Positions 44,294 through 56,200 of a DNA stretch of 64,000 nucleotides are shown here, piece after piece. This DNA is from Amborella trichopoda (Eukaryota; Streptophyta; Magnoliopsida; Amborellales; Amborellaceae). The notes beneath the pieces were generated by a model. That model was not told the origin of the DNA. It worked only from the letters and a program-made list of their open reading frames with translations, and ran no database searches. Location of the stretch: the NCBI RefSeq assembly GCF_000471905.2, contig NW_006500337.1:2863999-2927998 (forward strand), in the 5' to 3' direction. The translations under genes and the position numbers were made by a program. Position 1 is the first letter of the stretch; each line of letters starts with the position of its first letter.

Positions 44294-47200
44294 CTGGAAT
44301 CACATCAAAGTAAACAAACTCAGCATCTGATGAACAGAGAGAACAAGGTCAATAACAAGGGAATGAAGATCATGGTTACAAGACCAAGAGTGGTTTTGAG
44401 AAATACCTGTACCATCAATCTTGAAAAATATAAAGAATATCATGCACTACTCTTCAAGGAAAGATAGTTATGCCATTGTTATTAAGATGCAGTAACTTGC
44501 AAATCCTACTCTCTAATTTATAAAACCTATTTTTAATAAACACCCTACACATACTCTCTCTCTCTTTATCGTTTCCTTTGTCTTTCAAATGTCGAAACCA
44601 GTGTTTTAAAGCAGTGACCCAGGTCAGGACTTGACAAACGCAGCAAGTCCCATCCTGATCCAGCCATGAAAAGCACTACAGGGGTTAGAAACTGTAAAAA
44701 CTCGGTCGAGTCCCATGGTATTGGCACAGGACTCACCATGGTACAGAGGCAAGTTGACTCGAGCCCAAGTTTTAAAACTAGTCGAAGCCCATGAACCATA
44801 CTCCACTTTTGCAAGGGAGACACAAAAAGAGCACAATATATGGTAACACCTATTGGATCGGTAGCTGCCTCTCAGCAGCAGCCCTAAAAACCCTACACAC
44901 TGATGTGGGGGCAGAACAGCGGGGGTGGGAGAGATTCATGATCAGCTAGAGAGAGAGAGAGAGAGATGCCAATAACCCATGATCAGAGAGAGAGGACTGG
45001 GGTAGAGGGGCGGGGGGAAAACCATGATCTAATAGGTAGCAGCCTCTACTTACAGTTACAGTAGATACTGCAAAACAACTGACCACCCCAAAACACAAAA
45101 CCACAGTTGCAAACCAAATAAAAGGAATAGTAGAATTTGCAGTAGGCAAGGTGCTCAGACAAAATAATTGTAATTTTCTCTTTCTAAGGCAAATATTTCT
45201 TATTTTATTTTTTGTAATTTTTTTCCCCGTAAATTCTTTCTCTTTTTCTTTTTTTGCAAAAACATACCACATTCTTCAACTTCAGGATCTGTGTGGGTTC
45301 CTTCAGTAGTGGCTTTGCATGCTGAGGTATCCCATAGGAAGGAGGGCCTTTTGAAATTTCCTGAAGAAAAGCATCCATTTAAGTATAGTTTTAAAATACT
45401 GCCTTAAAACGAAGGGAAGAAAAAACCCTACAGAAGATAGCAATTTTGTAATGAGTAATGATCCTATGAGACCCTCCCACACCCATGTGTGTAGGACCTC
45501 AAAGGATCACCATTAAATTTAGCACAGATCTCTAAAAAAGTCAAATCCCACACCCATGTGATAACTTTTCTAGAGATCTGTGCCAAATTTAATGGTGCTC
45601 CTTTTGGGTCCTACACGCATGGGTGTGGAAGGATCTCATTATGTAATACAAGCAAAATTTTCCTTCTTTCCAGAACTTTACTATCAGTTTCTCCTTGAAT
45701 CCTAACACATTATAATCAAGGGGAAAATATATTTCAGTCCTAAGGAATATGAATATGCAAAATCATTGTCCATGAGGTAATCAATGCCCAATAAAACAGA
45801 AGTGACAAAGTGAGACCCATCATTGGGGTCATCTGCTGCTCTACTGATCCTATTCTCCCTCCATCACCGAGTATTTTATCATTGGACAGTGATGAGTTTA
45901 ATGGACAATAGTTTTTGATAGCCAATTGGACAATGAATCATGTAACCCTCGGGAGTACCTCTGCAGAGACATCAGGAAAGGCCTGGACCACAGTTAATAC
46001 ACACCCTCCCAATTTCATGCCATTCAGCCCAGCGCATGCTTTAAGGGTAATGGACTGATCAGTGTACTGCAAAAAATAAAGAAATCAAACAGTTTTTTTA
46101 ATTGATAACAAAGAATGAAACAGGTGCTTTAAGGGTAATGAAGTGATCTGTGTACTGAAACAAATAAAGAAATGAAACAGTTTAGTGATTGGTAAGAAAG
46201 AAATGAAACAGTTGCTTATGAGAGATAAAGCATGAATGGTCAGAAGTAACAGTTTAGTTTCAGCCAAGTTTCAAAGAATCTTTGGAAGTTCAAGTTTCAT
46301 AAAGGATTATCCTTTATCCTGAAAGGTTCTAACTAGGACTGAAAACCATTACATCAATTTGGCCCAGGTTTGGCAAAATTTTCCACCTAATTTCTGCAGA
46401 AATTGCTCAAGTTCAATCAATTTGGAAGAAAATCCTAGAAAACAACAAATTGAATTAGTCTAATTTCAGATATAATCTCATAATAAAAGACTCAATATAC
46501 CAAAGTTACCGACAAATAGAATGCACCCCAAATATCCAAGTGTTGGCACTTATGCTTGCACCAAAAGATAGCCATGCACAATGGAAGATCAAAGAAAGAA
46601 CATTCATGGCTTTCTATACCTCTAGAAATGCACAAGAACCGCCACTCTCCCGGTTAACTTCAAAATGATAGGCCTTTAAATGTCCAAATACACTGACAAT
46701 CTCCTGAAGCTGTAAAACATAAGGCCACAAAGGCGATCATAACAACATTGTAGTTTAGAGATGACCCAAGAATGGGTGTGGGTGTGCAAAAAAAAAAAAA
46801 TTCAAAGTATTTGATGAAGCATTACGGTTCTTCAAAACACTACCAGTAAAAAAGTAAAACATTTAGTATGATTTAGAGCCTAAACAGGTTAGTGTTAACA
46901 TCTATACAATGAAGGGACATTTCCTTGAACCAGAACATCTCCATACCTTATCAGATGAAAGAGATTTTGGAATGCCCCCAATGAAAATCTGGAAGAAACA
47001 ATACCAGCGAAGATCATGATTTTATCAATTCATTAACACATATTCGTTCTCCATCTAAGCAAACATGTTTTTCATCATTTAATAAAAAGATCAGGGTTAC
47101 CATAGTAATTTCACAACGAGGACATGGGCCCGGAAGCGGCTTAGCCGGTCTAACCGGTAAACTGCCGATTCAACCGCTCTAACCAGGTAAGTCCCGGGCG

Positions 47201-50200
47201 GTCAAAAAAGTGTTTAAAAAAAAAAAAAAATACAAAAAAAAAAATCTACCAACATATGAAAAGCACATAAAGATTAAACAAAACACATTCAAATAAAGTT
47301 GAAAATTAATGAAAAGAAATGAAATTTAACAAATCAATTTGTGCCTAGGGGTATTTTTAAAATGTTTTGAAAAAGATGAGAAACTATAAAGGTGAGTATT
47401 AATGACCAAAACAATTTTTAATCTTTACCATAATGTAAAGAATATTAAACAATGCATAACAAATCAAATTCCTTATTTTTGGGAATTTATATATTTTTTT
47501 AATTTTTTTTTAAAATACCGGTTGATCACCAAAACCGCCCAATATTATATTCCAGTCAATATATATTTTTCCTCATTTTGTATTCAATATTAGACGTGTC
47601 ATTACCTTGTGTGGCGAATCCTTCACAATGTCAGATACTGCATCCACTGTAGCCACTGGTTTCTCAGTGGCAACAGCCTGCATGAAAAGGAACAACAGTC
47701 AGAGGACAGTAAACGGATGGCATACCTAAAGGAAAATGTCTAAAGATTAAAGGGCCAATCATCCATTATTGGGAGACATTTAAAATGCCGCAGAACTTAT
47801 ATAGTAACAAAATAAGAAGAAAATGAACGAGACTAGTACAGAAATAATATTGTGGAGATGACTAAAAAGCAACATTATTGTTAAATGGTGAAGCCAATCA
47901 TACAGAGGTGCACAATGAATTGCCAACTGACCTTTCGTCTCCACTCTCAAGCAACCGATTATATAGATGCACATTTAACAGAGACTCCAAGGAACATGAA
48001 CCAAATGTAGAGAAAATAAATTGTGGCTCCAATAGGAGCTTCTTCAACAAGGAAAAGTTTTGCATCTCTACCTCTTAAGTAAATAACGCTTCCACTCAGT
48101 ATACAAATCCTGACCCCATATTGAACTTTTAAGATTTCGCTAAATCCTACACAGTCGTATTCTAAGAAGTAAACCTCATACAAACCTCGTACAAACCTCA
48201 TTCTTTTTTTCTTTTTTTCTTTTTTTTTTGAAGAAATGTTAACTTACAAACCTCATTCTTTGGAGAAGATAAATCAGAATACAGTGGAGAGAGAGACAGA
48301 GAGAGCCTGAGCTTGATGGACAAATGTACAGAGAAGAAAGTTGCATAAAAAGAGAATGAAGATAGAGAGAGAGAGAGAACGGACTTGATTGAGAGAGCAC
48401 CAAGTAGGACAATAAGAGTCAAACCTAAGAACGTACGAAACAAGTAAGATGCATTCAATGAACAATAGATTTTCTATTTGAGAAGGTGTTAATGTAACAA
48501 CAATAAGTTTTCTTTGATTCTCCAAAAAAAGGGAAAATTTATGCAACCGCACCCCCCAAACCGAAAAAAAAAAAACTGCTGTGAAAATCCCAAACCTTAG
48601 AACCCTACAAATGGAAGCCCCACCATACAGTTGTTGGATGCGACGATTTCCTTTTTTTTTTTTGGTGGGGGTTAGAGGGAAGAGGGGAAAAGTGGGAAAG
48701 GGGGGAGGATGAGGGTGTGTCTCACCTCTATTTCGAACAAAAATGCCCATTTCTCCAGAAATAGTTTGTTCACATTTTTCTCGTAAAACCTCCACTTTCT
48801 CTCATTAAAACTCTGTTCATAAACCAGAGCCACTTTCTCTTGCTACAACACCTGCTCCAAAAGCTGCCACTTTCTCTCACTATTACTCTACTCGTGAACC
48901 TGCCACTTTCAGAAACCATCAACTTCTCTCAATAGAACTCATGCCCCAGAGTAATTAAGAAGAGAGAAAGAGTTTTTTTTTTTTTGTAACTCCCCTAGAG
49001 AAAAGGGCATTTTTCTCCAAAATAGAGCCGACTCCCCTCGGTATGGAGGGGGTTTCATGCAGGGAGAGTAAAAGCGGTGGGGATGCAAAAGCTGAAAAGG
49101 TCGGAGGTTTCTGGAAACTTGCATATGGGTTGAATCAAGTTGAATTGCGCGAGTCGATTTAACCTTCAAAGTGGTCTTTTGAACTTCATGCAAGTAAAAC
49201 GGAAGGGGTAAAAACAGAAACCTTCAACTGTCCATTCTCTCACTATTGAAGAGAAGATTCAGCAAAAAGTTACGTGGTTGCAAATTTTCTATATGGGCAG
49301 AGAATATACGAACACCAAATGTAAATCACAAACTAATCTACTTTCTAAAAGGTCCAAGCACAAATATTCCTCTGGTAGAAGTCAAGTCATGGAAGACTAC
49401 AGAAAGCTAAGTATATCCTCTTAGGCCTTTTTATGTCCAATTAAGACCACACTAAGGTATTAGAAGCCATATCAGAAAGAAGTGGTACAATCATCAATTC
49501 ACCAAAAGTTAAGAATCTCAAATTTAAACATTGGCTAGCAAAACAATAACTCGTTGGGGAAGGAACATTATAGATATCAGAATATGCAGATCAGGAAATC
49601 TATCTAGGCGAGGCAATGCTCTGCCAACAAGTGGAGCATGAGACATGCAAATCACTATATGCATCAAAATCAATGACAAAAACACCATACTAATTAACCA
49701 ACTTTAAGTTTCAAGTCCCAACACTAGTTTTGTTGAACTTATCAATATTATCAAATTATCAATAACAAATTGGATTAGACGTACCTATCATTACAAAAGC
49801 ATACTTAAGAACATATGAAACATCATCAACAAGAGATAGAAACAAGTAATTGAATGATTATGCATGGTAACTAACTGAAGCCATTCTGTGCAACAACCCT
49901 TAAAACTATTGAATAGAGCCCAACATAAAAGGACACAAACTAGGGAAGCAGACAAGCCACACTAAGCAAAATGAAGCTTCTAGACGAGTGTGCCCAGTCA
50001 AACAGGTTATTCAGTTTTGAAGCGAGTAGGTAAACAGTTTGTATGTTCAACACAAAATAGAGAGAGAGAGAGAGAGATGGATTTTGGGATGTTCATATTC
50101 CCTGTAGAATAGCTGTGCCTCAGTTTCTCATGTTGTGAACAGAAGCAGGTGGAGCAGTAATAGCAGGCGGGCTAGGCCTTGTGGTTCGCCTGTTTACTTC

Positions 50201-53200
50201 TTGTGTATTCATGTTTTTAACCAATGTCAATATATATTTCATATCATTTGGGGATAGAAATATATATTTCATATCATTTGGGAATGGTGCTACAAGCATG
50301 CTCTGTTAGGAAATGGGATTTCCTTTGGTTAGAACAGCTGTGCCTTAGTTTCTCACATTGTTAACAGAAGAAGGTGGAGCAGGATATTTAATAACAGGGG
50401 TTAGGTCTTGTGGTTCGCCTGTTCACAAAATCTTAAGTTGAGCACTGAAGAATCATTATTCATAAACTTTGCAATGGCCATACTCCTAAGAAGTATATAC
50501 TTCTTGTCTATTCATGTTTCCAACTGACGTTAATATCTATTTCATATCATTTGGGGATGGAAATATATATTTCACATTATTTGGGAATGGTGCTAGAAGC
50601 ATGCTCCATTAGGAAATGGGATTTCCTTTGGTGTGATAGCCTTTTTGCTATATTGTAGTGTTTGCAGCAGAAAAGGATTATTTGGTGGCAATGCAAGAGT
50701 ACATTACACTCGCTAGTCTGTGAGTTCAGAAGCTTGATTGTCTCTAAGATGACCCAACCCATGATAGATGTTCTACGAAAAGGGAATACAAAAGGATTTT
50801 AATGAGAAAATTGGCCTTTTGTCTTTTGTTATTGGTGAGTAAAGCCGTTCCACAAGGGTTCCTTGATTCAAAAACAGGTCTGGAAGTGAACTTGCTAGGG
50901 CTGAAGTTCAAGTGGTGGAATGAATGAGAAAGGAAGCACTTTGCAGTTTGCACCTATGTTATTAGAAGCAGAAGGGACTTTGACAAGGCCCTGCCTCGCC
51001 TAAATTCACCTAGCCCTAACCAACTCACCCCCTTCTTCCCAAACACCACAAACACAAACACACACACATGCACACAAATTCTTCACTTTTTATGGTACAA
51101 AGTACAATAGGCACACATCAAGATATATTAGAGATATGTGACCATGAATATATCATCATCATTTTAGCCTTGTCCCAATTAATTGGGGTCGGCTATATGA
51201 ATCCTAGTCCTGCAATCTGCTCTATTAAAGGCCATAAGTCCCCATATCTTTTCGGACTACTTTTAACCACTTCATTTTGAGGCCTACCCCTTGCTCTTTT
51301 CAGTCCTTCCACTTGAACTAATTCGCATCTCCTAACAGGTGTTGTACTTGGTCGACGCCACACATGGCCAGCCCACCTAAGTCTACACTCTCATTTTATT
51401 GCCTATTAGTGCCACGCCTAAATTATCTCAAATANNNNNNNNNNNNNNNNNNNNNNNNNNNNNNNNNNNNNNNNNNNNNNNNNNNNNNNNNNNNNNNNNN
51501 NNNNNNNNNNNNNNNNNNNNNNNNNNNNNNNNNNNNNNNNNNNNNNNNNNNNNNNNNNNNNNNNNNNNNNNNNNNNNNNNNNNNNNNNNNNNNNNTAAAC
51601 TCATTCTATGGGTACATTGTTTTTTGTCTGCCCAGCATTCTGCCCCATAGAGCAAAGCTAGTCTCACCGTTGTCCTATAGAACTTGCCCTTCAGCCTCAT
51701 TAGTATGAGGCGATCACATAAAATTCCAGTTGCACATCTCCACTTCGCCCACCCATCTCTAATTATGTGTGCGACATCTTCCTCGATCTCTCTATTTTCC
51801 TGGATTATCGACCCAAGATATCGAAAGTGTGGTCATTTTTATACTTTATGGCCGTCGATCTTAACTACTTACTCGTCTCTACTCTTATTATTACTAAATA
51901 TGTATTCCATATACTCTGACTTAGTCTGACTAATTTTAAAACCTTTGGATTCTAGAGCATCTTCCAAAGTTCTAACTTTGTGTTGACGTCGTTTCGGGTC
52001 TCATCAATCAAAACTGTCATCTGCGAACAACATGCACCACAGTACCTCATCCTGTAGGTGCCTAGTTAAGTTGTCCATAACTAAGAACAAAGAGGTACGG
52101 GCTCAATGCTGACCCTTGATATAGACTTATTGTCACTGAAAACTCACTCGTCTCTCCACTAGTTGTTCGTACACTAGTAACCGCTCCATTGTACATATCT
52201 CTCACCAAGTCAATGTAGTGTCTAGAGACGCCTTTCTTTTTCAACACCCACCAAATCAAATCTCGAGGTACTCTATCATAAGCTTTCTCTAGATCAATAA
52301 AGACCACCCTTCGCCCTAAACTTTCCAATCAGTTGCCTAAGTAGGAAAATAGCCTCCATTGTTGACCTTCCTGGCATAAAGCCAAATTGGTTTTTAGATA
52401 CACTTGTTTCATGCCTTAGTCGTTGCTCAATGACTCTTTCCTAGAGCTTCATAGTATGGCTCACAAGCTTGATCCCTCGATAGTTTCTACAATTTTGTAT
52501 GTCTCCTTTGTTCTTGTAAATAGGTACCACAATACTTCGTCCATTGTCTGGCATTTTTATTGTTTTCAACACCTTGTTGAACAACTTTGTCAACCAGTCA
52601 ATGCCAATTTCCCCCATGCACTTCCAAACCTCTATCAGGATACCATCTGACCCTAAAGCCTTTCTTATCTTTATCCTTTTCAAAGCTTCTTTCACTTTTG
52701 ACATCCTAATCCTACGAATGCATCTGTGACCCCACCATCACTTGTACCAAAAGTCCCTTCAACCACTATGTTCCCATTTTGTTCGTCATTTAATAATTTT
52801 TGAAAATGGACTCTTCACCTTTCGTTGACCTCATCACCTTGTACCAAGACCCTGTGTTCCTCACTCTTAATGCATTTAATATTGTTTAGATCCCTACACT
52901 TTTTCTCTCTTATTTTTGCTAATTTGAAGATATCTTTTTTACCATGGATATATAAAGGAATCAAAACTCATTGAAATCAAAAACCATCCCCATGAAACGA
53001 ATCATTCCCAACAACCTTATTTGTGCCAAAAAATTACACCACTGGATAGGGAATCCCTCTCAACCCACACATGGCAAAGATTTCACCTCCCAATTTGACT
53101 CCTCGAGCATGTAAAAGGAGGATAAAAATTCCCTCACCATACACAATCAGTAAGATAAGCTAGAGGAACATCTTGATAACAGAATTTTACACGACTTAAC

Positions 53201-56200
53201 GGGCCCCCTGGGTTTTGAAAACATGCAAGTTCTTGACAAGCATTCTTAACTCCAAAACAGTACATGTATGTAGCTCACTTGTATCTTTTATTATCAGTGG
53301 ATGAACAGACCTGAATGTTCTATGGTGCATGAAATGCCCTTTCCATTGTCATTGGAAGCAATAATATCTTTAAGGAGGTTTGACACTTGATGCAACTGAT
53401 TAATAGGAAGAGCTTGGTGATGTCCACCCTACTTTGAGGCTTCTAGCCTCACTTATGGGTATTGAGATTTACATGAGATGTAGTGTTAGGCTTAGGTATG
53501 CATGAAGGGCCCTTTGTTTTGACCTATATGGAAGCCCTACAATCTTGTCACTATCTCAGAGTGAAAACTTAAGGATGTGAGATGTGTGATTATCTGCACT
53601 TGGTATTCCTAGAAAGTATAGAAACAGTGCTCAAGTGCCTAGATCTTTCATATCTTTCGAGATCCACCCTAGAATATGGGGTCCAAAAGCCGAAATAAGT
53701 GATTCATTTTTAGCCCTTATAAAACTGATTCTTGAACCTTTTCCACGCTCATGTAACGTCGAGGTACTGCAGAAGAAAAAACTGCAAAATCCGATCCAAT
53801 TTTTTGTAATCGATTGGTTAACATGTTGGTTGACCGTATTCTGAAACAAGGAAAAATATCATTGGCTTATCATCTGCCTGCTTGCATTTTAATTACATTC
53901 AGATCAACCATGATGGTGACCTTCAAAGTTTTTCTTAACATTTCCTCAATTTAATTTATACCTGTAGCTAATCATGACCAAGTGGTAAATATATCAATCT
54001 CCAAATTGCACTTCTCAGCCTATGCAAGTTATCTAACATTGAAAACACTAAAAGCAAAAGAACAAACCAACATGTAAAAGCAAAACTAAAACAAATTTTA
54101 AACATCCATGAAAGTACAAAAGAATGATGATGAAAGATAGAATTAAAACTTCAATGGACCGTACAAGTTTGAACGGTACATTTTCATCAGAAAAATTTCA
54201 ACAGTATACATTACTATTCCCAGGTTCTTGTATTTTTAAAGCATACACATGAAAACTCAACAAGGAACAAGAAAATTATATGCAAAGCTAAAACAAATTT
54301 AAAACATCCATGAAAGTACAAAAGAATGATGATGAAAGATGAAATTAAAACTTCAATGGACCGTACAAGTTTGAACGGTACATTCCATCAGAAAAATTTC
54401 AACAGTATACATTATTATTCTTAAAGCATACACATGAAAACACAACACGTAACAAGAAAAAAGATCAAAGGTTATATTTCAATTCTCAACGTTCCAAGTT
54501 ACATTTCTTCATCATCCTACGACGAAACTTATTTTTATAACCAACTTTCAGAATTTTCAATATTTATGAACTAGAATCATGTTCCTCTTAAAGTAAAATC
54601 AACCAAATAATGCAGGTAGCACAAAATTTGCACATAAATGTCAATACAGAGAAAATTCTAATCGATAGTGGTGTCAAAAATCCAGAATAGGACTGCACTG
54701 AATAAGCAGTTGTAAGGATTGCCATTGCATAAGGGCAAACATGAGGTCAAGGCAAAGTGCTCCTTCAAATGTCAAGATCTCAAATAGTAGACATTATACT
54801 TGAAAGAGGAAGCTGCAATAACATCAACCTCAGCATTACATCCGGAAGTCTGCTTTTATACCTCCTCGCTTCATCACCATTCTGAATGTGAATTATGAGA
54901 TACCCAATAAAAATACCCTATTTAAGAGATTCCAACAGGATGGTCAGCCAAAATTTCATCCAGGAATGCTATAAAGATCATTCATACTCAAACCAAAAAT
55001 TAATCAAAAATGAAATACAAAACTGGCGTATCAAAAGGCATGAAAGCAGTCTTTGGATGTTCAAAGGTTTCTAGTGCGAAAAAAGTACCACTCTTCACAT
55101 GGAACCTTAGAGCACCAAAAGGATTTTCTTAAAAATTTCAGTGATCTGATGGTAAAAATATGTGGTTCTTTGATATGAATGATGTGATTGGATTCCAAGT
55201 GTTAAATCCACATGCTCCATGACTTCAAATTCCAAAGAAAAAGTAAAGGGAAGGATGAAGCGCAATTTATTAAAAAAAAAAAAAAAGGCTCTCCACCTCA
55301 AGGTCCTATAAGAATCTCTAAGGTTGACCCTAAATGAAAAAATAAAAGTGTCGTCACAAGAAACAATTGCATGCCTGCTCCTCTACGAGTTTTCAAAACC
55401 AAAACTCTTACAAAATACCCAAAAAGAACTGACAAAAAAATGATGATAAATAGAAATCCTACAAAATGATCACAGTGAGGGATAAATTGTTCTGTGTCAA
55501 ACAAAACAGAGTAACCTGATTAATGACCACTATAATTTGTCATTTCTATGCTTCATTCCATTGAGCTTGGGATAAGATCAAAACCACATACACAACCATT
55601 TTCTGAAAGTCAATAACAAAGAACTCCGGTACGCCATTGGAAACACTAATCTCGAAGTATTTGCGCCATGGTTTATACATCATCATGCCCCCTCATTCCC
55701 AAATCCCAAATATTTCACTCATTCCTCAAGGGGAAATATCTGTTTTCATAGGATCATTGGGGACTAATTAATAGTTTAGTCTCTCGATCAGCTTAAAAAA
55801 ATTATGCTCATAACCTTAAAATGTATAATCTGAAAACCCAAGATGTTTCAAGTGATATCTACAGATGTATCTGATATTGGACCACAAGAAGTTCCAAGCA
55901 TTATTGGATTTGAATCTAGTAACGGATGTCAAGAGATATTATGAACATTTGTAGAGCCAATAAAACATCATGTGGTTTGAGTAAAAGAGTTTCAACATTT
56001 ACAAAGTATGGAATCCACATTGAAGACTATGTCAAACATTACAAGGATCAGAAGTCACTAGTTCCTACAATCGGATGTATGCTCAATTTGATGCCGTACC
56101 TAGAGGAACATGACCTCATCTATTGCAGTTTACAAACGATAAGTGAGATGCAGATTTAAGCTGGGGGAGGGATCTAATTGGGAAAAGCAATGGCACTCGT

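Noticed and set aside
48274..48795. 173-codon open frame on the minus strand
   Set aside because: Built on CT/GA simple repeats and poly-T tracts within an intron; no domain.
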